Shown: positions 15,921 to 23,418, counted from the stretch's first letter. The stretch is DNA of 35,494 bases from Methanoculleus sp. UBA430 (GCF_002506585.1 NZ_DAXW01000007.1:40051-75544); one strand, 5' to 3'. Program-made: numbers and translations. The notes: a model not told the origin generated them from the sequence alone.

Positions 15921-17047
15921 AGGAAGATCCCCTCCTTTGCCTGCCTGAGGAACCCGCAGAGCACATCCGGGGTGACGCTGCACTTGCCCTCGCTCTTCTG
16001 CTTGACCTGTTCGAGCACCCACCGCGCCTCCTCATCAGAGAGAGCGAACCCGTAGGCCTTTGCAACGTGTTCAAGCGCCCGCTTCCCCGTGTGCTTCCCG
16101 AGGACGAACCGCCGCTCGCCGCCCACAAGTTCAGGAGGGACGTACTCGTAGGTTGAGGGATCCTCAAGGATAGCGGCGATGTGGATCCCGCTCTCGTGGG
16201 CGAAGGCATTCTCGCCGACGATCGGCCGGGTGCGCTCCGGGGCCACGCCTGAAGCCCGGGCAACCAGCCTTGATGTCTCCTGCAGGCGGGAGAGGTCGTA
16301 GCGGTCGACGCCGCCCTTCATCCGCAGGGCGACGAGCACCTGCTCGAGCGCGGCGTTGCCGGCACGCTCGCCGATGCCGTTGACGGTGGTGTGGAGCTGG
16401 AACGCCCCCGCAGCCGCGGCCGTGATGGTGTTTGCCGCCGCAAACCCGAGGTCGTTGTGGCAGTGGATGCAGAGGGGGAGGGGGGCCGCACCGAGGATCT
16501 CCGAGACGACCGCATGAATCTCAAGCGGGGTAAGGCACCCGACGGTATCCGCGAAACTGACGAGATTGGCTCCGCATTCGACACCCTTGATGTACATATC
16601 CACGAGGAACGTCGGATCGGTTCGCGATGCGTCTTCGGCAGCGAACCGTACCTGAACCCCGTGATCGGCGGCAAACTCCACCATACCGAGGGCGTCATAG
16701 AGCACCTCCTCACGGGGCTTGCGGTACTTGTGCCGGATGTGGAGGTCCGAGGTCGCGATGAAGATGCTGACCATATCAACGTCGCAGTCGATGGCCACCT
16801 CGATATCGGGCTGCAATGCCCGTGCAAGGCAGCAGATGCGCGCATCTAGACCGCTGTGTGCGATGGCGGCGACGCACTCCTTCTCTATCGCCGAGACCAC
16901 CGGAAAGCCGGCCTCTATCACCTCCACGCCGATATCGTCGAGCGATTCCGCGATCGCCATCTTCTCATCACGAGTAAACGAGACGCCGGGAGTCTGCTCC
17001 CCATCCCGCAACGTTACGTCGCAGATCTCAATATGCCACGGTTTCAT
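15917..17047 (-). CDS. aksA: Homocitrate synthase family (AksA), first enzyme of 2-oxosuberate synthesis
   Basis: AksA condenses acetyl-CoA with 2-oxoglutarate, and then with 2-oxoadipate and 2-oxopimelate, to start each chain-elongation round toward 2-oxosuberate, the precursor of coenzyme B. The 376-residue TIM-barrel enzyme has CDVTLRDGEQTPGVSFT (catalytic Arg-Asp) at the N-terminus, the metal-binding HCHNDLGFAAAN and GIGERAGNAALEQV. It stops after the barrel and a short linker and lacks the roughly 120-residue leucine-sensing domain of LeuA, which fits AksA or NifV and argues against 2-isopropylmalate synthase. The start is ATG 17047, six bases after AAGGTG. The upstream GTG at 17056 would sit inside that site. 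It overlaps the preceding gene by 20 bp. Confidence 0.87.
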   Translation of the reverse strand: MKPWHIEICDVTLRDGEQTPGVSFTRDEKMAIAESLDDIGVEVIEAGFPVVSAIEKECVAAIAHSGLDARICCLARALQPDIEVAIDCDVDMVSIFIATSDLHIRHKYRKPREEVLYDALGMVEFAADHGVQVRFAAEDASRTDPTFLVDMYIKGVECGANLVSFADTVGCLTPLEIHAVVSEILGAAPLPLCIHCHNDLGFAAANTITAAAAGAFQLHTTVNGIGERAGNAALEQVLVALRMKGGVDRYDLSRLQETSRLVARASGVAPERTRPIVGENAFAHESGIHIAAILEDPSTYEYVPPELVGGERRFVLGKHTGKRALEHVAKAYGFALSDEEARWVLEQVKQKSEGKCSVTPDVLCGFLRQAKEGIFL

Positions 17048-18275
17048 GTCGTGCACCTTCAGGGCAGGCGCCTTCGATCACCACCGTCCGGGGTCCCCCC
17101 TCCGGGGGGACGAGGACCCGGCGGAGCGCCGCGGTGTCGTCTGCAGCGCAGACGACCGGATCCGCCCAGGCGATGTAGCGAAGGACGTTGGGGACAGGGT
17201 GACCGCCGGTCATCCCCATCCGGTTGTTCGCGAGAACGATACAGAGGAGCGGGAGTTTGCGCTCGTAGACGTCGATGAGGGCGTTTAGCCCGGAGTGCAG
17301 GAGCGCGTAGTCGCCGGTGAGCGCGACGCCCGTGCCGGTCGCCGCCACGGCAACCGACGATCCGAGGCCGTAGGTGGCGATGCCGACCCGGTAGGGTGGG
17401 TTCATTGCAAGGATCGCGCACCCTGCGTCGCAGACGGCCCGCATCCCGCGCCCGGAGAGGATGGCGAGGGCAGGGTGGAACGGGCAGCCCCGGCAGAACG
17501 TCCGCGAGAAGCCCCGGGATGAGAACCGTTCGGGCTCCCCGGCGGGTTCAGGTGGAGCGAGCAGCCGGTGCTCCGATAGGAACGGGCGGCCGGTCTCGCG
17601 GAGCCGGGCGAGCACGTCCGGATCTGCAGGAGGCGGGTAGACGGTGACGGCCCGGAACACCCCACCGGCAGAACGATTGAGGGGTGAGGAGCGTGACCAG
17701 GCAAACATCGCCGCCGTCCGCCGATCGGCCGTCTGCGCCCGTCCGGCCATCGTGAGGTCCGGGTCTGCGAGGCCCCCCGTCCGATCCGTGCGGATTACGG
17801 GGGGTTCCGGCACGTCCGCATCCAGGAGGTCGGGCGTGACCCTGACGAGCGCCACGCGGGAGAAGGTCTCGGAAGCCTGGAACGCCGCTTCGACCGCCGG
17901 CCCGGGTGTCTCGCCGTCGGGTTCCAGAACAGGCACCCGGGCAACCTCGCCGTAGTAGCGGGAGTCCTGCACGACGTCCGATCCTGCCGCACGGATATCG
18001 TCGCCGACGACCACCACGACGCCTGCACGGAGGCCCTGGGCGGTCGCATGCACCAGCGGGTCCGCGCAGGCGTTGAGGCCGACGTGCTTGACGATCACGG
18101 TCGCCCGCCGCCCGGAGAGGGAGTCGCCGAGGGCATACTCGATTGCCACCTTCTCGTTGATGGTGATCGTGGCCCCGGCCGAGGCGGCGAGCTCCGAGAC
18201 CGGGTAGCCGGGAACGGCGTAGCAGCGGTCGGCAGACCGGAGGAGCGCCAGGGCGAGCGCTTCCGTGCCCTTCAT
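17028..18275 (-). CDS. Orphan IorA-like thiamine-diphosphate enzyme, candidate 2-oxo acid decarboxylase
   Basis: The 415-residue protein resembles the alpha subunit of indolepyruvate ferredoxin oxidoreductase. Its Pyr domain carries GTEALALALL, NEKVAIEYALG (Glu41/Glu46, one likely the catalytic glutamate) and HVGLNACADPL. Its PP domain carries CRGCPFHPAL (261-270) and the cofactor motif from GD at 321-322 to NN at 350-351. Unlike full-length IorA it has no C-terminal 2[4Fe-4S] ferredoxin domain, and no iorB lies nearby. This suggests non-oxidative decarboxylation of a 2-oxo acid, with an overall layout like sulfopyruvate decarboxylase. Lying directly before aksA, it could act on 2-oxosuberate to give 7-oxoheptanoate; this is inference. 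Its ATG forms an ATGA overlap with the radical SAM stop and has a GGGAGG site 5 bp upstream. Confidence 0.85.
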   Translation of the reverse strand: MKGTEALALALLRSADRCYAVPGYPVSELAASAGATITINEKVAIEYALGDSLSGRRATVIVKHVGLNACADPLVHATAQGLRAGVVVVVGDDIRAAGSDVVQDSRYYGEVARVPVLEPDGETPGPAVEAAFQASETFSRVALVRVTPDLLDADVPEPPVIRTDRTGGLADPDLTMAGRAQTADRRTAAMFAWSRSSPLNRSAGGVFRAVTVYPPPADPDVLARLRETGRPFLSEHRLLAPPEPAGEPERFSSRGFSRTFCRGCPFHPALAILSGRGMRAVCDAGCAILAMNPPYRVGIATYGLGSSVAVAATGTGVALTGDYALLHSGLNALIDVYERKLPLLCIVLANNRMGMTGGHPVPNVLRYIAWADPVVCAADDTAALRRVLVPPEGGPRTVVIEGACPEGARHETVAY

Positions 18276-19243
18276 CCGTCCCTCCCCGGCACGAGGTCGC
18301 ACCCGGTGCATGCCGAACACATCGTCAGCGCCCGGCGGGGGTTGAGCCCGGCCTGCCGGAGGATCCGCTCGTGGGTGTCATAGAGCGAGAGCAGCCGGGC
18401 GGAGGACGGGCGGGACCGGCCGGCTAGAGATGCCGCCGGGGTGAGCGGGCGGAGGACCGGGATCACCCCGATCGCGGCAAGATCACCCATGACCCGCTCC
18501 AGATCTTCATCGGTCTCCCCGAGGCCGACGATGACGTTGGAGAAGACCCGATCCCGCCCAAAGAGCATCACTGAGGATCGTAACGCCTCCCAGACCCCAT
18601 CCCACGAAAGATCTGGGCACATCTGACAAAAAAGCGCCTCCGTTGCCGTCTCGATGTTGAACTTCACCTCGACGACGCCGAGGGCGTGGAGCCGTGCCGG
18701 CGTCTCGGGGCCGGGGTAGATAGAGACCCCGATCGGAAGGCCGAACGGAGCAAGCGCCGCCACGACTTCGAGGACGTAGGCTTCTTCCTCCTCGATCGAA
18801 GACGCGACACCGCTCGTGATCGCTATGGCATCGACCCGGTCGACCGCGCTCCCGACCATCTCGACGATCTCGGCGATCTCCTTGCGCCGCCCGGGGAGGC
18901 CCGGGACCCGGCAGTAGCGGCAGTGGAAGATACACGCCCCGCTGACCGTGATGTAGGCCTGGCAGGGGCAATGGAGCGCGGCAGGCTCAAGGCGACCGTA
19001 AACCTCCTCTCCGTCAAGGGTGAGGACCGCCTCGCCTCCTCCCCGGTGGAAGAGCACAATGAGACTTGCCTCGTCGATACCGAGACGGACCCGCCGGCCA
19101 CCAGCGGAAAAGAAGAGCGAGCCGGACTTCCCCCCCGCCGAAGGGCCGGCCGCCGAACGGGATACGTACCGGTCTACCGGCTCGCCGGAGATGCGGACCG
19201 AACCAGCCTCAAGCAGCCGGGCCTTTAACCGAATCCATTCCAT
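18272..19243 (-). CDS. Radical SAM protein, biotin-synthase-related, with C-terminal CxxCxxC
   Basis: This 323-residue protein has the radical SAM cluster motif C104-x3-C108-x2-C111 (CIFHCRYC), followed by a TIM-barrel with ITSG, YPGPETPARL and FNIETAT segments. It therefore cleaves S-adenosylmethionine to make a 5'-deoxyadenosyl radical. Extra cysteines stand at C92 and C94, at C206 and C209, and in a C-terminal C309-x2-C312-x2-C315, which may hold an auxiliary Fe-S cluster. It resembles archaeal biotin-synthase-related proteins but is not BioB, and it is too short and different for Mmp10. A sulfur-inserting or carbon-modifying step in coenzyme B synthesis is possible. It overlaps mmp11 by 19 bp and the thiamine-diphosphate gene by 4 bp. 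Confidence 0.87.
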   Translation of the reverse strand: MEWIRLKARLLEAGSVRISGEPVDRYVSRSAAGPSAGGKSGSLFFSAGGRRVRLGIDEASLIVLFHRGGGEAVLTLDGEEVYGRLEPAALHCPCQAYITVSGACIFHCRYCRVPGLPGRRKEIAEIVEMVGSAVDRVDAIAITSGVASSIEEEEAYVLEVVAALAPFGLPIGVSIYPGPETPARLHALGVVEVKFNIETATEALFCQMCPDLSWDGVWEALRSSVMLFGRDRVFSNVIVGLGETDEDLERVMGDLAAIGVIPVLRPLTPAASLAGRSRPSSARLLSLYDTHERILRQAGLNPRRALTMCSACTGCDLVPGRDG

Positions 19244-20118
19244 AACGCCAGCGCCTCCTCATACCGTGTGGCGAACGGGATCGCCGCCACCGCCCCGATC
19301 GCGCCACGGCCGTCCATGACGACGGAAAGCCGCCGGTCGGCGAGAGCGGCAAGGTCGGTGGGCGAGACCTCCCCCCGCTTCACACGTTCGCCGAACTCCT
19401 CAAGCGGGGCGGAATCGAATCCCTGCCAGACCGCCATCCCGGTCTCATCCGAGAGCGTGTACTCCTTCAGGTAGTCGTGGTAGCGCCGGACCAGCCCCGC
19501 GGGATCGGACGTGGCGAACTCGCAGGCGATGGCGACACAGTTCTTGGTCCGGTAGGGGACAGGATAGAGCTGCACGATGGTATGGGAGAGATAGCGGGAA
19601 CAGTCGTCCTCAACGGCGCGCGCGATGTTGTGGGCGAGCGTCCAGGTGGCACCCTCCTCCGGGGTATCGGTGTCGTCGACCCCGATGATCACCCGTTCGC
19701 GCCGGGGGAGCCAGATCGTCGAGCCCGAAAGACGCCCGCCGCCAGCCGGATCGCTTCTCTGGTGGGCGACGCCGCGAGCGGTGGCGCGGCAGATGGATGC
19801 CCCCACGCCGCCGCCGCCGAGGCCGCGGTAGGTGATGGCAATCATGTCCCCTTCGACGGCAACGCCGGCAATCCCCGCGGGGAAGACCGAACCTTCGAGC
19901 GCGAGGTCGGCGACACCGATCCGGAGGATGTAGCGATTCGTCGCGCCCACGGTCCGGACAGAGCGGACAAGCGGGCTCTGCGCGTAGTGGCGCTTCACCC
20001 ACATCGCCCCGCCGATGCAGTCGAAGAACTCGATGAGTTCTACGTGCTCTCCGCTCTCGTCGGCCACCGCCACGATCTGTGGATACCGTATCGTGTAAGG
20101 ATCAGAGAGTCTCTCCAT
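19225..20118 (-). CDS. mmp11: Methanogenesis marker protein 11 (TiaS-related GVDDTD protein)
   Basis: The 297-residue protein matches what I know of methanogenesis marker 11 (TIGR03280), a family restricted to methanogens and without an assigned function. Typical segments are the start DPYTIRYPQIVAVAD, FFDCIGGAMWVKRHY, GLGGGGVGASICR (99-111) and IIGVDDTDTPEEGATW (144-159), then SHTIVQLYPVPYRTKNCV. The GxDDTD motif is shared with TiaS, which uses ATP to attach agmatine to tRNA-Ile2, so an ATP-dependent transferase or kinase reaction on a small molecule is plausible. No tRNA-binding zinc ribbon is visible. The start is ATG 20118; the frame reaches a TTG at 20136. It overlaps the upstream paralogue by 17 bp. 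Confidence 0.85.
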   Translation of the reverse strand: MERLSDPYTIRYPQIVAVADESGEHVELIEFFDCIGGAMWVKRHYAQSPLVRSVRTVGATNRYILRIGVADLALEGSVFPAGIAGVAVEGDMIAITYRGLGGGGVGASICRATARGVAHQRSDPAGGGRLSGSTIWLPRRERVIIGVDDTDTPEEGATWTLAHNIARAVEDDCSRYLSHTIVQLYPVPYRTKNCVAIACEFATSDPAGLVRRYHDYLKEYTLSDETGMAVWQGFDSAPLEEFGERVKRGEVSPTDLAALADRRLSVVMDGRGAIGAVAAIPFATRYEEALALWNGFG

Positions 20119-21061
20119 ACAGACCAGCCGCCTCAACGCCCTTGTTCCCCCAGAGAACGGCCCCCAACGCCCCGATACGGCCTTTCCGTGCGTTTGAGTC
20201 GATGAACCGGACGCCCATCCGTGCAGCTTCCGCTTCTGCGTCGTCGACCGTCAGGAGCTCGGTTTTGACCCTCTTTAAGTAGGGGGACTCCTCGGCAAAT
20301 GCGATCCCGCGATATACGGCAATGCCGGTATCGTTGCTGACGGCCTCCGACTCGACGAAGTCGCGGACGTACTCAAGGAGCGTCTCCACCTTTCCGGGGC
20401 GGACGGCAAAGTTCAGGGCGGACCCAACGCAGTTGGTCGTCTTCTTCGGGACGGCGGGGTTCAACTGCACAAGGCGCATGTCCAGGTACTCCACCCCGGG
20501 GATTGTGCAGGCCTCAGCGCACTTGAGCGCGAGGACCCACGTGGCGCCTTCCTCGCGGGTGTCGGTGTCGTCGATCCCGATCGTCACCTTCTCGTAGAGA
20601 GGGGAGACGATCCGCACCCGGCAGACCCGGGCGCCGCCGATCTTAAGGTCGTCATCGGACGGGTACTCGGCCCGGGTCACGCCCGGCGCCTGTGTCAGGC
20701 AGGCGGCGACGCCGACGCCCGCTCCGGCGATCCCGGACCACGTCGTCACCACGTCGTCCCCGAGAACCTCGACACCCTCGAGTGCCTGCCCGCCGATCTC
20801 CTTACCGGCAGCCCCGAAATTCGCCGGGGATGCACCCAGCCGGGCGAGCATCGTCATCGTCGTGCCCTCGACGTGGCAGGACTGGACCGCGCCTTTCGCC
20901 CGCACCCGGTTCGCCGCATCCCACTCGATGGTCCCCCGGGCCCGGCACTGCTCGCGGATCTCCGCGAGACCGGCGTTCTGATCGACCATAGCGAGATACT
21001 TCATCGAGAATAACGGCCCGAACCGGGCCCTGACTTCATCAGGTGTGAGCGTGATCATCAT
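20102..21061 (-). CDS. TiaS-like GIDDTD protein, paralogue of the next gene
   Basis: This 319-residue protein shares with Mmp11 the core VTIGIDDTDTREEGATWVLALKCAEA (from about 159) and the following RLVQLNPAVPKKTTNCVGSA segment. It also shares the end pattern RKGRIGALGAV. The N-terminal half differs, with AKGAVQSCHVEG, WSGIAGAGVGVAA and scattered cysteines. It is likely an ATP-using enzyme of the TiaS-related superfamily, but it lacks the long C-terminal OB-fold and zinc-ribbon of true TiaS, so it is not predicted to modify tRNA. It is the first gene of the ten-gene operon. Two ATGs (21061 and 21058) fit. GGTGA at the complement of 21063-21067 is better spaced for 21058. Confidence 0.82.
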   Translation of the reverse strand: MMITLTPDEVRARFGPLFSMKYLAMVDQNAGLAEIREQCRARGTIEWDAANRVRAKGAVQSCHVEGTTMTMLARLGASPANFGAAGKEIGGQALEGVEVLGDDVVTTWSGIAGAGVGVAACLTQAPGVTRAEYPSDDDLKIGGARVCRVRIVSPLYEKVTIGIDDTDTREEGATWVLALKCAEACTIPGVEYLDMRLVQLNPAVPKKTTNCVGSALNFAVRPGKVETLLEYVRDFVESEAVSNDTGIAVYRGIAFAEESPYLKRVKTELLTVDDAEAEAARMGVRFIDSNARKGRIGALGAVLWGNKGVEAAGLYGETL

Positions 21062-21102
21062 GTCACCGAAATTATCGTTAACAAGAATGTCGTTGATAAC
21101 GG

Positions 21103-21109
21103 TATTTAA
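21103..21109 (-). promoter_or_regulatory. TATA-like box for the ten-gene aks operon
   Basis: The minus strand reads CCCCTTAAATACCG here, with TTAAATA at 21103-21109. A start about 25 bp on, near 21080, leaves a leader of about 20 nt to the first ATG. It is the only AT-rich box close to the operon head. Confidence 0.5.
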
Positions 21110-21391
21110 GGGGATCGATCGAGGGGGAGCAGGTGAGCCAGAGCGGGCTTCGGCGGGGGGGTGGCCGATGAGGGAGGCTCATATACGAGCATGGGTTCCT
21201 CGCCGCAGGCGTGGGCAATGAAGATGCACGGGGGGCGGTTCTTTCATGAGGGGGGGGTCAAGTTGGTGATGGAAGTGTGGGAGGCCAAACGGATTCAAAT
21301 TTCGGACGTTCGGTCCATCGCACCTTCTGCCAGTCGCAAACTTATGACACGGATTTCAAGGGGGTATCGCCATAGGGGGAGGGGCTGACGA

Positions 21392-21412
21392 GGAGGGGGG
21401 AGACCCCCCTCC
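21392..21412. terminator. Very strong hairpin GGAGGGGGG-AGA-CCCCCCTCC
   Basis: A perfect 9 bp GC-only-but-one stem closes a three-base AGA loop. It lies between the ends of ftr transcription and the aks promoter, at the switch from G-runs to C-runs. It could stop read-through from ftr, but there is no following T-run in either direction, so a terminator role is uncertain. Confidence 0.4.
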
Positions 21413-21774
21413 CCTGTCTCTACTTGTCAACTGATGTCTACAACCCCCACCCCACCCGGCCTCCGGCCTCCTCAGTCGCACCTGCGGTGCTCCAACTCCT
21501 GCTGTTCCAGCAGTCGTTCCCAGCCCCAAGGGGCGGGGGCAGTGCGTGGCGATAAGCGACTTGGCCGAAGGGCAGGAGCTCCCACGGTCCACTGTACCGG
21601 GCTTTTCCCTCGATTTGGGCATCCCAATAACTGCAACTTGAGTAGCGGTGCTCAAACCCCAGGGCCCCACCCTTCGTCATCACACCGGGGATCTTCACCG
21701 ACCACCAGCCTCACGACCCCAACAACAGGGCCAACCAGACGGCACCCTCAAGAACCGCCACAGAGAAAAAGAGA

Positions 21775-22683
21775 TTAGAGATAGTCCGCAAGGACATCCT
21801 TGAGTTCGAACTTGAACGGCCCGAGGCTCCCGCCGAAGTTTCCGGCGCTGATGAACTTTACACCCGGCACCTTGGTTGCCGCACGGATGCCCTCGGCCAT
21901 CGCGGTCTTGATCGAGTCCTCGTCGACACCGTCGATGACGATCTCGTAGACCGCCTTCACGCCCTCGGGCACCTTGCTGCCCTCGACCTTCTCCCTCAGC
22001 GTCGGGCAGTAGGCCTCGTTCGTGCTTGCGCCCATGAACTTGTATTTCTTGCTTCCGACCTTCGAGCCGCTCGCGACGATGCCGCCGGGGAACGGCGTGA
22101 TGACGCCGCAGACGCCGCTGATTGCGTCAATAGCCGCCTGGGCGGCCGTGAGGGCGGCCATCTGGTTCTCGCCCATGATGAAGAAGTTGCCGCCTGCAAC
22201 ACCCTTGACGGCGCCGAACTCCTCCTCGCCGATATACTCGCCCTCCATGATCGGGATGGCCCATACCGTCCTGCCGCCGACCTCGCGCTTCTCCTCGAAC
22301 CCATCGCCGAAGAAGTGGAGCTTGACCGGGAGCTTCTCCGGGACCTCGGCGACGACGTCCGCGAGGCCGTCGAAGACCGCCGTCGTCGGCGCGGTGAGGA
22401 CGCACTCGGCAAGCCGCTCCACAACCTGCTCCTTCAGTTTCTTCTTGCTCGCACAGATCATGATCGCATACCCGGGGCGTCCGTCGGGGGTCTCGTCGGC
22501 AGGGACGAAGCAGTCGATACCTGCCTCCGCCGGACATCCGATGGTAGAGGTGGCAAACCCGACGGCCTCCACTGCTGCCTTGTATGCCCACTCCTCGGTG
22601 ACGGCGGTGATAATCGGCCGTGCCACCCAGGTCGGGAACGCCTCTGCATAGGTATCATCAATAGTAACGCCATTCAGTTCCAT
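21775..22683 (-). CDS. ftr: Formylmethanofuran:tetrahydromethanopterin formyltransferase
   Basis: Ftr moves the formyl group from formylmethanofuran to tetrahydromethanopterin, the second step of CO2 reduction to methane, in the cytosol. The 302-residue protein is the usual length. It shows the start MELNGVTIDDTYAEAFP, STIGCPAEAGID, the internal GGNFFIMGENQMAALTAAQAA and the C-terminal ISAGNFGGSLGPFKFELKD. The acidic composition is typical. The ATG at 22683 is preferred, ten bases after GAGGTG (complement of 22694-22699). The frame also offers a TTG at 22689. It is transcribed alone, away from the fwd operon whose product it uses, and both probably draw on the long spacer between them for control. 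Confidence 0.97.
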   Translation of the reverse strand: MELNGVTIDDTYAEAFPTWVARPIITAVTEEWAYKAAVEAVGFATSTIGCPAEAGIDCFVPADETPDGRPGYAIMICASKKKLKEQVVERLAECVLTAPTTAVFDGLADVVAEVPEKLPVKLHFFGDGFEEKREVGGRTVWAIPIMEGEYIGEEEFGAVKGVAGGNFFIMGENQMAALTAAQAAIDAISGVCGVITPFPGGIVASGSKVGSKKYKFMGASTNEAYCPTLREKVEGSKVPEGVKAVYEIVIDGVDEDSIKTAMAEGIRAATKVPGVKFISAGNFGGSLGPFKFELKDVLADYL

Positions 22684-22685
22684 GG

Positions 22686-22720
22686 ACAATGTACACCTCG
22701 TTTGCTACAATGTTACAATG
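22686..22720 (-). repeat. Three ACAATG repeats upstream of ftr
   Basis: ACAATG occurs at 22686-22691, 22707-22712 and 22715-22720, all in one orientation, the last two only two bases apart. They surround the ftr ribosome binding site and probable transcription start, so they could form a regulator site or be chance. Confidence 0.35.
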
Positions 22721-22724
22721 CGGA

Positions 22725-22745
22725 CAGAATAAGGTTTCTTTTTTT
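22725..22745 (-). promoter_or_regulatory. Probable ftr promoter
   Basis: Read leftward the sequence is AAAAAAAGAAACCTTATTCT, an A-rich BRE-like stretch followed by a weak TATA. A start near 22705 would give a leader of about 20-25 nt. Confidence 0.4.
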
Positions 22746-23383
22746 CCCGGCGGCGCGGCGGCCGACGGCCGGGAGTCAGGGGGGAGCCGAAACCGCGCGG
22801 CACCGCAGACCCACCGATATCCACCACCCGTGCGGAGTAAGGATGAATAGGATCGGCGATCGGATCGTGGGACGCCCGGGGCTCCCCCGTTGCACCATTC
22901 AGACTTGCATTCATGCAGATTATCCTCTACCATCGGGAAGAGTCGAGTTAAGCACGTCTCAGGCCGCGAGCCCCGTCGGGAAGCCCTATCCGGCATGTGG
23001 TCGAGATCGTGGGCGGGGATCGGGGCAGGCACTCCCGGGCGAAGCAGATGCACCCGGCACAAAGAGAGGAGAGTCGGCGGATACAGAAACGGTTGCTACT
23101 CGCACCGCGCAAGAGATGGTGGGCATTCCGCCTGGATGGACCGGGGATTATGCCCGAGTTCCGTGGAGATTCTGCCTGCGCTCAACACTACCGACCCGAA
23201 TTAGCCACCGATTTTCACCAGAACGCCCGATCTACAATTTAAGGGTTTCGATTCGTTGTTTCCCCGGGAAGTGCGTTTAACGACGGGATATGGAGCATCG
23301 GATTTACATAACAATTCCTTTAATTTATAAAAATTTACAGATAATCAGGGTTCTGGAATATAAGACTGCCGAATTTCAGAAAG

Positions 23384-23418
23384 TTTATGTATATTCTTTG
23401 ACTATTCTTTTTATATCG
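23384..23418 (+). promoter_or_regulatory. TATA-like boxes upstream of the fwd-hdr operon
   Basis: Two boxes stand out: GAAAG... TTTATGTATA at 23384-23393, preceded by a purine-rich BRE-like AGAAAG, and CTTTTTATATCG at 23407-23418. The first would start transcription near 23415-23420, leaving a leader of about 35 nt. Further AT-rich sequence (AATTTATAAAAATTTA) lies at about 23322-23337. Confidence 0.5.

Larger units (their letters stand above)
21062..21774. other. 713 bp non-coding stretch with many G-runs and hairpins
   Basis: No convincing gene is present on either strand; the short open frames have biased, non-protein-like composition. From 21121 to about 21400 the + strand is full of G-runs (for example 7-8 G at 21155-21161 and 21249-21257), and after 21403 the runs change to C. 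The C-rich half contains small hairpins: GCACC-TGC-GGTGC near 21479-21491, CTGCT-GTTCC-AGCAG near 21501-21515 and GCCCC-AA-GGGGC near 21524-21535. It may be a decayed element, a genome-dispersed repeat or an untranslated RNA. Nothing in it is recognised. Confidence 0.6.

Noticed and set aside
12475..16000. Leucine biosynthesis operon leuB-leuD-leuC
   Set aside because: The neighbouring synthase lacks the leucine regulatory domain and the small subunit has the homoaconitase YLRT loop, so the coenzyme B reading is preferred, though not proven.
20102..21061. True TiaS tRNA-Ile2 agmatinylcytidine synthetase
   Set aside because: The GIDDTD motif is shared, but the protein is too short, lacks the zinc-ribbon and OB-fold, and sits in a cofactor operon next to Mmp11.
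21161..21388. 75-codon GTG-start open frame in the G-rich island
   Set aside because: No ribosome binding site, residue use dictated by G-runs, and no recognisable similarity; kept only as part of the non-coding island.
22315..23280. 321-codon + strand open frame reaching from ftr into the spacer
   Set aside because: The first third is antisense to ftr and the rest has no protein-like motifs or ribosome binding site.
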